A stretch of 64,000 nucleotides of DNA from Alkalihalobacillus sp. LMS6 (GCF_024362765.1 NZ_CP093302.1:1518001-1582000), one strand, 5' to 3'. Shown: positions 25,215 to 33,412, numbered from the stretch's first letter. Notes: generated from the sequence alone by a model not told the origin. Program-made: numbers and translations.

Positions 25215-26198
25215 ATGAGATTTAGAATTGGCTATCGAACATTAAAAACCGCAATTGGTGTATTTATTTCACTTTCAATTGCGCAATTGCTTGAATTGAA
25301 TTTTGCTTCATCAGCAGCCATTATTACAATACTGTGTATATCTGTGACACGAAAAAATTCCCTTCTTGTTTCGTGGGCGCGGTTTGTTGCTTGTATGATT
25401 GGTCTTGTCATGAGTTCAATTCTATTCGAGATCATTGGCTATAATCCATTTGCGGCCGCACTCTTTATCTTGTTATTTATCCCAGTTGTTTTGCTTGTGA
25501 AAGCAAGTGATGGTATTGTAACAAGCTCTGTCATTGTCATGCATTTGTACGTTGTAGAAGAAGTGTCTGTTGGCTTTTATTGGAACGAGCTTCAGCTTAT
25601 TTTAATAGGGATTGGTACAGCACTATTAATGAATCTTTACATGCCGTCTAAAGATAAAGAAATGCGAGAACAACGGAAAAAAGTTGAAGCATTGTTAAAA
25701 ACAACGTTAAATCAGCTATCTACATATATTCGTGCTGGAGAAAGTAGTTGGGACGGGAAAGAGTTGTCGCAATTAGATCGGGTGTTAAAGGAAAGTAAGA
25801 AGACGGCATTTGTTGCCATGCAAAACCATCTATTAGCAGAAGAAAACCATTATTATCATTATTTTACTATGAGGGAAAAGCAGCTAGAAATCATTGAGCG
25901 GCTTATGCCACACTTGACCCGTATTAATGGTTCGGTTCCGCAGCAAGAGAAAGTAGCAAATTTTTTAGATGAATTATCACGTGCGGTAAGCCCAACGAAT
26001 TCTGTTGCTTATTTTTTGCTTCAATTAGAAGAGATGCGAACGGAATTTAGAAATATGCCGCTGCCGAAAACAAGAGAAGAGTTCGAGAGTCGCTCGTCTC
26101 TTTTGCTAATTGTGTTTGAATTTGAACAGTACTTGAAGACAAAAGACGAGTTGTGGGCTCGAAAATCGGATAAAAAAAGACCATTGCGTAAATCCTAA
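25215..26198 (+). CDS. yqjA: aromatic acid exporter family protein (YqjA-type)
   Basis: A 327-residue protein with an N-terminal membrane domain of six helices (residues 10-145) beginning RIGYRTLKTAIGVFISLSIAQLL, the signature of the ArAE_1/FUSC-like YqjA family, and a C-terminal cytosolic helical domain (residues 150-320) rich in charges. Relatives in Gram-negatives export aromatic acids; the Bacillus substrate is unknown. Its presence upstream of prli42, a yqjC-like VOC gene and a yqjE-like peptidase mirrors the B. subtilis yqjA-yqjE region. Confidence 0.85.
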   Translation: MRFRIGYRTLKTAIGVFISLSIAQLLELNFASSAAIITILCISVTRKNSLLVSWARFVACMIGLVMSSILFEIIGYNPFAAALFILLFIPVVLLVKASDGIVTSSVIVMHLYVVEEVSVGFYWNELQLILIGIGTALLMNLYMPSKDKEMREQRKKVEALLKTTLNQLSTYIRAGESSWDGKELSQLDRVLKESKKTAFVAMQNHLLAEENHYYHYFTMREKQLEIIERLMPHLTRINGSVPQQEKVANFLDELSRAVSPTNSVAYFLLQLEEMRTEFRNMPLPKTREEFESRSSLLLIVFEFEQYLKTKDELWARKSDKKRPLRKS

Positions 26199-26226
26199 AC
26201 GTATTCGATACGAGGAGTGTACAAAC

Positions 26227-26730
26227 GTGAAGTGGTCTTTTTTTCTGTCTATCTGCGTGTTTCTTTCCGCACTATTTCCTAATCAATTTCTCATTGAGCA
26301 AGCAGATATTATTGTAAATATTAAAACGAATGAATTAGCACTCATTGAAGCCAATCATATTAGTGAAGTCTTTCCAATTGCAAGCGGGAAAAAAGGGGAA
26401 GAAACGCCTGAAGGTGAGTTTCAAGTTCTTGTAAAAGCAAAGCAGCCTTATTACCGAAAAAAAGATATCCCTGGTGGAGATGAACGAAATCCGTTAGGAA
26501 GTAGGTGGATTGGGTTTGATGCCAATGGGACAAGTGGACGTACCTATGGTGTACACGGGACGAACCAACCTCATTCAATTGGCTATCATGCGTCGTTAGG
26601 GTGTATTCGCATGGAAAATTCAGCTGTGGAATATGTATTTGATCGCGTAGAAATTGGGAGTAAAGTGATTGTTGTTAATGATCAGCGGAGTTTTAACGCA
26701 TTAGGAAAAGCTTACGGGTTGTTGAAGTGA
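26227..26730 (+). CDS. L,D-transpeptidase (YkuD family), secreted
   Basis: A 167-residue protein with an N-terminal signal peptide (SFFLSICVFLSALFP) and a YkuD domain. The active site motif HGTNQP...SLGCIRM contains the catalytic His and Cys (Cys near residue 135); the segment IASGKKGEETPEGEFQVL is the family's N-terminal strand region. It would form 3-3 cross-links in or attach proteins to peptidoglycan outside the membrane. The GTG start follows GAGGAG. No LysM domain, unlike B. subtilis YkuD. It lies between yqjA- and prli42-like genes and is probably independent of them. Confidence 0.9.
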   Translation: MKWSFFLSICVFLSALFPNQFLIEQADIIVNIKTNELALIEANHISEVFPIASGKKGEETPEGEFQVLVKAKQPYYRKKDIPGGDERNPLGSRWIGFDANGTSGRTYGVHGTNQPHSIGYHASLGCIRMENSAVEYVFDRVEIGSKVIVVNDQRSFNALGKAYGLLK

Positions 26731-26746
26731 GCCGAGGATTAAAGCA

Positions 26747-26777
26747 AATTTCACGAGCGCATAAGTCTCGTGAAATT
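26747..26777. terminator. stem-loop between L,D-transpeptidase and prli42
   Basis: An 11-pair perfect inverted repeat (AATTTCACGAG with CTCGTGAAATT, nine-base loop) lies between convergent genes. It lacks a long T-run on either side, so termination strength is uncertain. Confidence 0.6.
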
Positions 26778-26796
26778 CACACGTTTGTATGCCAAA

Positions 26797-26895
26797 TTAA
26801 AACATGCCTAAACCAGCGGCTGCACCAAATACGCCCCCGAGTACAAGAGTTCCAATCATAATATATACAATTAAACGTTGGAATTTTCGTGGCAT
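26797..26895 (-). CDS. prli42: stressosome-associated membrane miniprotein Prli42
   Basis: A 32-residue single-pass protein: a basic N-terminus (MPRKFQR) and a transmembrane helix (LIVYIMIGTLVLGGVFGAAA). Size, charge pattern and position beside the yqjA/yqjC/yqjE block match Prli42, the miniprotein that tethers the stressosome to the membrane in Listeria and is conserved in Bacillaceae. The ATG at 26895 has GGAGG at 7-bp spacing; the ATG at 26901 abuts the ribosome site. Identification rests on pattern and synteny. It would act upstream of sigma-B, whose candidate promoters occur elsewhere in the window. Confidence 0.75.
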   Translation of the reverse strand: MPRKFQRLIVYIMIGTLVLGGVFGAAAGLGMF

Positions 26896-26968
26896 TGTCA
26901 TCCCTCCACCTAAGCTTTACTAATGCTAGTTTACCTGATTGCTACAAAAGCAACAAGAGGAGTTTTTT

Positions 26969-27376
26969 ATGCTAGAACTAAAAATAGACCATATTGCATA
27001 TGCCCTCCAATCTGAGACAGAGGTTGATCGGTTAGCTACGTTATTTTCTGCAACAAAACCAACACAAGAAACAGTCGACGATCAGCAAGTTATCGTTTAT
27101 CATCTTTTCATGCCTCTTTTTTCGATTGAACTTTTAGTGCCTATGAAAGATAACCACGGATTACAGCGGTTTCTTTTAAAGCGTCCATCTCCGTGCTTCC
27201 ACCACTTGGCGTTAAGTTGTCAAGATTTAAGCTACGGACAAGCCTTTTTTGAAAGCATCGGATATGATTTTGTATATCCGAATAGTAGACAAGGAAGTAA
27301 TAAAAAAAGAATTAATTTTCTCAAACCGAGTTCTACAAATGGTGTTTTAATTGAATTATGTGAGCAAGAAACATGA
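26969..27376 (+). CDS. yqjC: VOC superfamily protein (YqjC / methylmalonyl-CoA epimerase-like)
   Basis: A 135-residue vicinal-oxygen-chelate fold protein with a paired beta-alpha-beta-beta-beta layout: KIDHIAYA with the first metal histidine, CFHHLALSC with another, and IELCE with a glutamate near the C-terminus. The KKRINFLKPSSTNGVLIEL segment is typical of methylmalonyl-CoA epimerases, but no mutase gene is nearby, so the substrate is uncertain. The ATG at 26969 follows AGAGGAG. Position matches B. subtilis yqjC. Confidence 0.75.
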   Translation: MLELKIDHIAYALQSETEVDRLATLFSATKPTQETVDDQQVIVYHLFMPLFSIELLVPMKDNHGLQRFLLKRPSPCFHHLALSCQDLSYGQAFFESIGYDFVYPNSRQGSNKKRINFLKPSSTNGVLIELCEQET

Positions 27377-27435
27377 AAAAAGTTGTAGCATTCGTTATGA
27401 TAAAAGAGATTATTGAATAATGGAGTGGGTAAATC

Positions 27436-28554
27436 GTGGCAGAACGTATTGTTAATGAGTTTATTGAGCTAGTAAAAGTTAGCTCTGAGACGAAACATGA
27501 GGCAGAGATTGCGAAAGTGTTAAAAGAAAAATTCACGAACTTAGGATTGACAGTTGAAGAAGATCAGGCGCAAGAGATTACTGGACACGGTGCGAATAAT
27601 TTGATTTGTACATTACCAGGAACAAGTGATAAAGAAGTGAAAACCATTTACTTCACCTCTCATATGGATACAGTCGTTCCGGGTAAAAACATCGAACCGA
27701 TTCTTGAAGAGGGCTACATAAGAACAGATGGAACAACAATTTTAGGTGCGGATGATAAAGCTGGTATTGCGGCGATGCTTGAAGCCATTGTCGTGTTAAA
27801 AGAACAGCAAATCGAGCACGGGCCCATTCAATTTATTATTACGGTTGGAGAAGAGTCTGGTTTAGTCGGAGCAAAAGCACTTGATCAAAGCCTTATTCAT
27901 GCTTCTTACGGCTATGCCCTTGATAGTGACGGAGAAGTCGGAGGCATGATTACAGCTGCGCCTTCTCAAGCGAAGATTACGACAAAAGTTTTCGGCAAAA
28001 CCGCACATGCTGGTGTAGAACCGGAGAAAGGCATATCAGCGATTTCTGTTGCTTCAAAGGCAGTGGCACAAATGCCTCTTGGAAGGATCGATAACGAGAC
28101 AACTGCGAATATCGGTCGCTTTGAAGGAGGCACACAAACAAATATCGTTTGTGACTATGTTGAAATTACAGCGGAAGCACGTTCTTTAGAAAAAAATAAG
28201 TTAGATACTCAAGTTGCGGCAATGAAAAAAGCGTTCGAAAAAGCTGCAGAGGATATGGGTACGTCGTGCGAAGTCAATGTAAGCTACTCGTATCCAGGCT
28301 ATAAAGAAGAAGCGAGTGCTGAAGTGGTTCGGATTGCAAGTGAAGCCATTACTTCGTTAGGGATAAAGCCGACTATGAGAGCCAGTGGTGGGGGAAGTGA
28401 CGGCAACGTGATTTCTGGATTTGGGATTCCGACCATTAACTTATCTGTTGGCTATGAACACATTCATACAACGAATGAACGAATTGCCGTTCATGCTCTT
28501 ACAAAGGTTGCAGACGTTGTCGTTGCGATCATAAAAGAAGCAGCTAAAGCATAA
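27436..28554 (+). CDS. yqjE: M20/M42-family metallopeptidase, PepT-like tripeptidase
   Basis: A 372-residue dinuclear zinc peptidase. Zinc ligands are visible in TSHMDTVVPG (His, Asp), LGADDKAGIAAML (Asp), VGEESGLVGAKAL (Glu pair, catalytic base and ligand), ALDSDGEVG and the C-terminal His in VGYEHIHTTNE. The AHAG motif marks the lid/dimerisation domain. Length and segments match YqjE/PepT-like proteins, which cleave the N-terminal residue of tripeptides. GTG start after GGAGTGGG. A perfect palindromic terminator follows. Confidence 0.92.
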   Translation: MAERIVNEFIELVKVSSETKHEAEIAKVLKEKFTNLGLTVEEDQAQEITGHGANNLICTLPGTSDKEVKTIYFTSHMDTVVPGKNIEPILEEGYIRTDGTTILGADDKAGIAAMLEAIVVLKEQQIEHGPIQFIITVGEESGLVGAKALDQSLIHASYGYALDSDGEVGGMITAAPSQAKITTKVFGKTAHAGVEPEKGISAISVASKAVAQMPLGRIDNETTANIGRFEGGTQTNIVCDYVEITAEARSLEKNKLDTQVAAMKKAFEKAAEDMGTSCEVNVSYSYPGYKEEASAEVVRIASEAITSLGIKPTMRASGGGSDGNVISGFGIPTINLSVGYEHIHTTNERIAVHALTKVADVVVAIIKEAAKA

Positions 28555-28559
28555 AAAAT

Positions 28560-28590
28560 AAGCCGTTCACATGTGAACGGCTTTTATCGT
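28560..28590. terminator. palindromic bidirectional terminator
   Basis: A 24-bp perfect palindrome (AAGCCGTTCACATGTGAACGGCTT) is followed by TTATCG on plus and ATTTTTTAT on minus. The stop and the last codons of the convergent 70-residue gene lie inside it. Confidence 0.8.
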
Positions 28591-28779
28591 ATACTGGGCA
28601 TCATCCGCATACTCCATGCTTTCTAATATTTCTTCCTCCGTTAGACCAATCGCATAAGATAGCTGTTGAATTGATGGAGAAACGTGATCATTTTGTCGAA
28701 ATTCTAACAAATAGTCATTGATTTTACTCATATTTTCCTCATAATGGAGTTTAGAAGCTAAACGAATGTGAGAAAACAT
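28567..28779 (-). CDS. stand-alone sigma-70 region 3-like small protein
   Basis: A 70-residue protein whose body resembles region 3 of SigB/SigF-type sigma factors: an IRLASKL start, a helix ending in PSIQQLSYAIGL, then TEEEILESMEYAD. Full sigma factors have regions 2 and 4 as well; neither is here nor in the flanks. Translation signals are excellent (GGAGGTG, 5 bp to ATG), and a near-consensus sigma-A promoter lies upstream, so it is expressed rather than a relic. A sigma competitor, core-binding modulator or small DNA-binding protein are possible roles. No gene name known to me. Confidence 0.65.
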   Translation of the reverse strand: MFSHIRLASKLHYEENMSKINDYLLEFRQNDHVSPSIQQLSYAIGLTEEEILESMEYADDAQYTIKAVHM

Positions 28780-28820
28780 TTTACACCTCCAGTGATGGAG
28801 GAAATGCGAATGAATATTCT

Positions 28821-28849
28821 ATTATATCATATTGTTGTACGTATGTAAA
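28821..28849 (-). promoter_or_regulatory. sigma-A promoter of the sigma region 3-like gene
   Basis: Read on the minus strand: TTTACA, 17-bp spacer, TATAAT. Only one base differs from consensus. The start codon is about 42 bp downstream. Confidence 0.75.
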
Positions 28850-28879
28850 CGTTTGCTGACGGAAATGGGAGGAATGATC

Positions 28880-29314
28880 GTGTTAAAGCACGTAGATAAA
28901 AGTGCACTGCATTTTCAAGCACGTACCCAATCAATGAGAGGGGATCGTGCAGCGACACAAAAGTCAAGCTTTCAAGAGCAGTTGAAGCAGCAAGCTCTCC
29001 AATCAATGATGGGAAAAGTTGAAGACTTACGGGTACAAGGAAATAAACTAGTTGAACATCGCTCATATGAAGCGTTATCGTTATTTCGCCACTCTCTGGA
29101 AGCATGTTTAACACATGTCTTAAAAGATAGTTATCAACTAACAAGAACAACAAGCAGTCAATTCGGTCAGTTTAAACAACACCAGCTCGTTCAGGTTGTG
29201 AATCAAGAAATGGATGAATTGGCAAAAGAAATAGTAGATTCACAAAAAACGAGTATCGACTTGCTGAAAAGGGTAGGGAAGTTGGAAGGGTTGTTGCTGG
29301 AAATTTATATTTAA
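28880..29314 (+). CDS. YaaR family protein (DUF327)
   Basis: A 144-residue helical protein. The central SSFQEQLKQQ, the SYEALSLFRHSLEACLTHVLKDSYQL helix and the C-terminal KTSIDLLKRVGKLEGLLLEIY match the YaaR/DUF327 pattern (family: KKTIDILDKIGEIKGLLINLY). In B. subtilis yaaR sits near tmk and darA; this copy is elsewhere, so it may be a paralogue. The GTG at 28880 is 7 bp after GGAGG; an ATG six bases earlier is too close. Function unknown. Confidence 0.75.
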   Translation: MLKHVDKSALHFQARTQSMRGDRAATQKSSFQEQLKQQALQSMMGKVEDLRVQGNKLVEHRSYEALSLFRHSLEACLTHVLKDSYQLTRTTSSQFGQFKQHQLVQVVNQEMDELAKEIVDSQKTSIDLLKRVGKLEGLLLEIYI

Positions 29315-29329
29315 GCCTTGGAGGAAAAA

Positions 29330-29746
29330 ATGGACGAGTATATTTTTACATATGAGACGAAATTACGTCATTCATTAGAAGAGACATGGTCGTTCTTTTC
29401 TGAACCAAAAAACTTAGAAAAAGTGAACAAGTTTCCGCCAGTTAAAGTGGACAAAAACGGGCATACCGTTCATGTTAGAATCCCGTATACAGGCAAAATC
29501 GGACAATTTACAACAGAAATTATGACGGAGGTTCCGCCACATTTCTTCATCGATAAAATGGTGAATCCGCCGTTTCCTTTTACTTATTGGGAGCATAAAC
29601 ATGAATTCGTTAAAGGAAAAGACGGAACCGTTATGATTGATCAAGTACGTTTTCGTGCGAAGGTTTCTGCAAGTTTGGCTGCGAAAATTTTGCAAACGAT
29701 GTTTTCGAGCAGAGCGCAAATCTTGCACAAACGGATTAACATGTAG
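29330..29746 (+). CDS. SRPBCC (START-like) family protein
   Basis: A 138-residue protein with the SRPBCC hydrophobic-pocket fold: an N-terminal strand and the LEETWSFFSEPKNLEKVNKFPP helix-loop typical of coenzyme Q-binding/polyketide-cyclase-like members, then alternating strands (HVRIPYTGKIGQF, HEFVKGKDGTVMIDQVRF) and a long C-terminal helix ending in RAQILHKRIN. It should bind a hydrophobic ligand; which one is unknown. ATG follows GGAGGAAAAA. It is 15 bp after the YaaR-like gene, so probably co-transcribed. Confidence 0.8.
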   Translation: MDEYIFTYETKLRHSLEETWSFFSEPKNLEKVNKFPPVKVDKNGHTVHVRIPYTGKIGQFTTEIMTEVPPHFFIDKMVNPPFPFTYWEHKHEFVKGKDGTVMIDQVRFRAKVSASLAAKILQTMFSSRAQILHKRINM

Positions 29747-29747
29747 A

Positions 29748-30185
29748 TTAGTGTTGGTGTAAATATTTACTAATTAATTTTAAAATTGAACGGCGTGTTA
29801 AAATGCCCGTGAAGGCTTTTTGATCATCTACCACACATAAAAAAGGGTGGTTAATGGAAAGCGATAACGCCTTAGAAAATGTAGCTTCAGGACGGATGCA
29901 AGGCACGTCTTTGTTCATACATTCGCCGACTGTCAATGTTGAAAGACGATCAATTTCAAAATCATGTTCGCCTAACAATGAATCTAAAATGAGTGACTTG
30001 CTGATCATACCTTGCAAGTGAAAGGATGAATTTAGTACCGGGATCGCTGTATACCCAGACTTAATTAAAACAAGTAAGGCATGTTGAAGCGGGTTATTCA
30101 TTTGAACATGCGCAACCTTGTCGGCAGAAATGATTAATGGAGAGATTTCATTATCAGTTAACAATCGATTTCGTAATGTTTGCAT
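29748..30185 (-). CDS. cbpB: cyclic-di-AMP-binding CBS protein CbpB/DarB
   Basis: A 145-residue protein of two CBS domains (about residues 15-75 and 85-142) and nothing else. The LIISADKVAHVQMNNPLQHALLVL start, SGYTAIPVLNSSFHLQGMIS and a C-terminal FTGILTRRSILK are very close to YkuL/DarB. That protein binds c-di-AMP and, when free, stimulates Rel to make (p)ppGpp and pyruvate carboxylase, linking potassium and stringent signalling. It converges on the SRPBCC gene with one base between the stops. Confidence 0.88.
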   Translation of the reverse strand: MQTLRNRLLTDNEISPLIISADKVAHVQMNNPLQHALLVLIKSGYTAIPVLNSSFHLQGMISKSLILDSLLGEHDFEIDRLSTLTVGECMNKDVPCIRPEATFSKALSLSINHPFLCVVDDQKAFTGILTRRSILKLISKYLHQH

Positions 30186-30326
30186 ACATGTATCACTTCT
30201 TTATGTTAGATTTTCATGTGCTCTCTATTATCGTAAACGCTCTTACGATGTCCGTCAAGATTCGTGTCGGTGAATGCAGGGAGAACCGTTTGGTAACAAT
30301 AGTAAGAAAAAGGAGAGCGTTACGCT

Positions 30327-30563
30327 ATGCACTCTAAGCAAACGGTTAAATATATTTGTGAGCAATATTCCTCAGGTCGAGAATATTTTTTCAAAAAGGA
30401 ATACATTACCCATGATAAATGGAGCAATCTTCAATCTGTTGCCTGGTCAGCACCGCGGCCAATAGGAAAAGATACTTTTTTAAAACGAGAAAAAGAAGGG
30501 TTCCTATGTGAATATGTAAAAAAAGCTTCTGCGGAAGTGCTTTTGTTTCAAAAAAGATCTTGA
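30327..30563 (+). CDS. small hypothetical protein
   Basis: A 78-residue soluble, basic protein (many Lys and aromatic residues; MHSKQTVKYICEQYSSGREYF start) with a good ribosome site (AAAAGGAGAG). No family recognised and no motif of known function. It is divergent from cbpB and is closed by a strong terminator, so a single-gene unit. A second overlapping frame (30274-30465) lacks these signals. Confidence 0.55.
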   Translation: MHSKQTVKYICEQYSSGREYFFKKEYITHDKWSNLQSVAWSAPRPIGKDTFLKREKEGFLCEYVKKASAEVLLFQKRS

Positions 30564-30587
30564 GGTCCGTAAACCTATATAAAAGAG

Positions 30588-30634
30588 AAGCACAAGCGCA
30601 ACGCTAATGAAACAAAGTTGCACTTGTGCTTTTC
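30588..30634. terminator. bidirectional terminator
   Basis: AGCACAAG plus CAAC pair with GTTG plus CTTGTGCT across a small internal loop, followed by TTTCG on plus and CTCTTTTAT on minus. It separates the convergent 78-residue gene and the S8 protease. Confidence 0.7.
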
Positions 30635-30667
30635 GTAAAAAGTAAGCTGTCTTATATTGTCATCCTG

Positions 30668-32425
30668 TTACTCAATTGCAGATAACGTATCATTGACATC
30701 TATCTCTCCGTAACCATAATACACATTATAATCACCATCACCAAGTTGGTTGGCATTTCCCAAAATTAGATTTCCGATATCTTCATTTGATAAAGACGGG
30801 TTAATCGAATGAATAAGCGCCGCTAAACCCGCTACATGAGGTGCTGCCATGGACGTTCCTGACAACAGAATGTATTGATTTTCTAAATAAGTGCTTGGAA
30901 TATGTTCTCCAGGTGCGGTAACATCGACGTACTCTCCATAATTGGAAAAAAAGGATCGGTTTTTATCTTGATTGACAGACGCAACGGTGACAACTTGGGG
31001 ATAAGCAGCTGGATACATCTGTTCATCTGTGTTTTCATTACCAGACGCACTTATGAGCGTTACCCCTTGATTGTAAGCATGTTCAACAGCATCATATAAC
31101 ACATCAGAGTGATAATAATCCCCTAAACTCATGTTAATAACATCTGCACCATTTTCGACGGCCCAATAAATCCCTCTCGCTACGGAAAAAGACGACCCCT
31201 CGCCATTTGTATCAAGTACTTTTATTGGCATGATCTTGCTTTGCCAAGATACCCCAGCTATTCCTTCAACATTATTTGTTAAAGCTGCTGCAATTCCTGC
31301 AACATGTGTACCGTGACCATTGTCATCATTAAAATTAGATGAGTCATCGATCGCATTGTAGCCTTCAACGAGTTTATTTTGAAGGTCAGGATGCTCTGGG
31401 TCTACGCCAGAATCGATGATGGCAATGATCGTATCTTCGCCGTTTGCATAGTTCCATCCTTCTTCAAGGTCAATTTGTTCGAGATTCCACTGATAAGGCT
31501 TAAAAAATTCATCATTAGGCTCAACTTTTGCTTGGCTAATAAGGGCCTTGTTCACAAAAGAATAATTATGTTCAGCAAAGATGACATCGGGATCACGATG
31601 CAATGTTTGAATGTAGTCATCTTCATCACCCGTTGTTTTTAAAACAAGGTAAGGATCATTTTCTTTCAAGATTGTATGATGGTTTGTAGTAGCCCACTCT
31701 GTTGGTTGTACATTCGGGTCCAGTTTCACGATAACTTCTTGCGAAACAATCGGGTTCGACTGACTTTTTGTTTTCGAGTTCACATAGATACTCCAATTTA
31801 AGCCGGGCACTGTTATCGCTTGTTGTCCATCTGGTAACTGGGTTTCTTGATTAAAATCTACCGAAGCCTCGCCGCCTGACATAAATAACGTTCCTTCACT
31901 ATCTGCGATCATGGCATGTTCCGATAGATAAGATTGAATAAACCCTAAATTGATTTCTCCAACCATCGTTTTGTTCTGATCCAACGTTTTTTTCACCATT
32001 ACATAGGCATCGTTGTCTTCTTGATAGGGATGTGAGTATTGAAGAGCATTGTACGTTGTAGAAAACGTAGGCAAGCTTGATATATCCATTGTTTTGCCAG
32101 CACTTTCTAAAACCTGTCCTGCTTCATTTAGAACAGCAATACTTCGAATGTACGGATGGTTGTTGACTTCATCTTCTAGTTTATGATCAAGTTGGTCTTC
32201 AGTAGTCCAGTTTTCTAAACTTGCCGTAAAAGAGTGAAGCATTAAATTTGTTGAAAGAGCAATGTCTTCTGCTTGTAAATGATCAATCGCTTCATGAGCA
32301 ACCGACGGGGGGTGCTGTTGTTGATTCATGGAGCGATGCATAGTTGGACTTGGCTTAATGATCACCATACTAATAATAAGTACACTAGCTAAGGCAATAG
32401 CCCATTTTTCTGAGCGACGTAACAT
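30668..32425 (-). CDS. S8 subtilisin-like protease with N-terminal membrane anchor and sensor-like domain
   Basis: A 585-residue protein: a basic start and transmembrane/signal segment (residues 8-24), an extracytoplasmic region (about 45-215) whose HPYIRSIAVLNEAGQVLESAG and GEINLGFIQSYL segments look like a PDC/Cache sensor, a fervidolysin-like prodomain (about 225-295, ending in AEHNYSF), and an S8 catalytic domain. The triad is Asp in IIDSGVD, His in NGHGTHVAG and Ser in GTSMAAPHVAG, with the oxyanion Asn in SASGNEN. Such a sensor-protease fusion is unusual. Good ribosome site (AAAGGAGA). Probably in an operon with the upstream deacetylase-like gene, 19 bp away. Confidence 0.88.
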   Translation of the reverse strand: MLRRSEKWAIALASVLIISMVIIKPSPTMHRSMNQQQHPPSVAHEAIDHLQAEDIALSTNLMLHSFTASLENWTTEDQLDHKLEDEVNNHPYIRSIAVLNEAGQVLESAGKTMDISSLPTFSTTYNALQYSHPYQEDNDAYVMVKKTLDQNKTMVGEINLGFIQSYLSEHAMIADSEGTLFMSGGEASVDFNQETQLPDGQQAITVPGLNWSIYVNSKTKSQSNPIVSQEVIVKLDPNVQPTEWATTNHHTILKENDPYLVLKTTGDEDDYIQTLHRDPDVIFAEHNYSFVNKALISQAKVEPNDEFFKPYQWNLEQIDLEEGWNYANGEDTIIAIIDSGVDPEHPDLQNKLVEGYNAIDDSSNFNDDNGHGTHVAGIAAALTNNVEGIAGVSWQSKIMPIKVLDTNGEGSSFSVARGIYWAVENGADVINMSLGDYYHSDVLYDAVEHAYNQGVTLISASGNENTDEQMYPAAYPQVVTVASVNQDKNRSFFSNYGEYVDVTAPGEHIPSTYLENQYILLSGTSMAAPHVAGLAALIHSINPSLSNEDIGNLILGNANQLGDGDYNVYYGYGEIDVNDTLSAIE

Positions 32426-32444
32426 AACGAATCTCCTTTGTTTT

Positions 32445-33227
32445 TTATAGTTGGTTTAAGTGTGTGTCGATTTGTGGATAAAGCCATTCTGAAGGGAAAA
32501 CAAGCCTTACGTTTCCTCTTTTAAATTGTTCGCCTGCATTCACGATCGCCTTATACGTATCGTTTCCTTTCACGCCGACATGACCAATCGCAAGTGGGTA
32601 TTCATGATCGCGTGCAGTCTTTACGAATGTATCTAATTGATTTCGAACATATGAATAAGAAGAAGTTGAATCATCAATAAACAATGTTCTTTTTAGGCAT
32701 GGCACTTGATAACGTGCAGCAAGCTGAGGCATAAGTGACTTGGCTGTCGTACCGCTATCAATTAAATAAAGCTGATGTTCCTTCGCAAACTGTACAATAA
32801 GCGTAACAATGCGCTCGTCTTCCATTCCTTTAGAGCCCATATGATTATTTAACCCTTTAGCATGAGGGACGTTTTCAATGGCGGTATTTAAGCGACGTTT
32901 AATTTCCTCATCACTCAAGTCAGATGTAATGGCATTTGGACCTAACCATGATTTTTTACCAGTCTTAGGTTCAAGTGGTAAGTGAATGATGACTTCTAAA
33001 CCGTTTTGATGTGCTTTTTCATCTTGTAAAGTAGCTTGTTCAAGAAAAGGCATAATGGCAACTGTTACAGGAATGTCACCTTGAAGAAAATGGTCAGCTC
33101 CTTTAACGTCACCGCCAAAATCATCAATGATAATGGCTGCTGACTGTTCCTGCGCAAATGCGGAAAAAGGAAGAGCGGTGCAACATAAAAGAAACGCTAG
33201 ATGAAACCATAAAAGCTTTTTCAGCAT
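32445..33227 (-). CDS. secreted divergent polysaccharide deacetylase (YibQ family)
   Basis: A 260-residue protein with a cleavable signal peptide (FHLAFLLCCTALPFSAFA) and a divergent polysaccharide deacetylase domain (PF04748). Present are AAIIIDDFGG with the catalytic/metal Asp pair, VTVAIMPFL, the HLPLEP motif with His, GLNNHMGSKG with the second His region, and AIGHVG near the end. The family acts outside the cytosolic membrane; substrate unknown. First gene of a two-gene minus unit with the S8 protease. Ribosome site AAAGGAG. Confidence 0.88.
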   Translation of the reverse strand: MLKKLLWFHLAFLLCCTALPFSAFAQEQSAAIIIDDFGGDVKGADHFLQGDIPVTVAIMPFLEQATLQDEKAHQNGLEVIIHLPLEPKTGKKSWLGPNAITSDLSDEEIKRRLNTAIENVPHAKGLNNHMGSKGMEDERIVTLIVQFAKEHQLYLIDSGTTAKSLMPQLAARYQVPCLKRTLFIDDSTSSYSYVRNQLDTFVKTARDHEYPLAIGHVGVKGNDTYKAIVNAGEQFKRGNVRLVFPSEWLYPQIDTHLNQL

Positions 33228-33315
33228 AGAAAGATAAGCTCCTTTTTACTAACTAGTTTGTCGCAAAAGGTGTACATTTCATGTTAGGAAGTAATAGGAA
33301 AAACAATCAATCAAA

Positions 33316-33367
33316 AAAATCCCTTTAATATGCTCACTAGTTAAAGTGTCAACATATAAAAGGGATT
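33316..33367 (-). terminator. terminator of tnrA
   Basis: On the minus strand, AATCCCTTTT pairs with AAAGGGATT around a 30-base loop containing a smaller stem, followed by seven T. Confidence 0.6.
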
Positions 33368-33412
33368 AATATAAACTATTCTTTATCTTCTGTTTTTCTT
33401 GCAAACAAACGG

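Noticed and set aside
30274-30465. 63-residue plus-strand frame overlapping the 78-residue gene
   Set aside because: No ribosome site and overlaps the better-supported frame at 30327.
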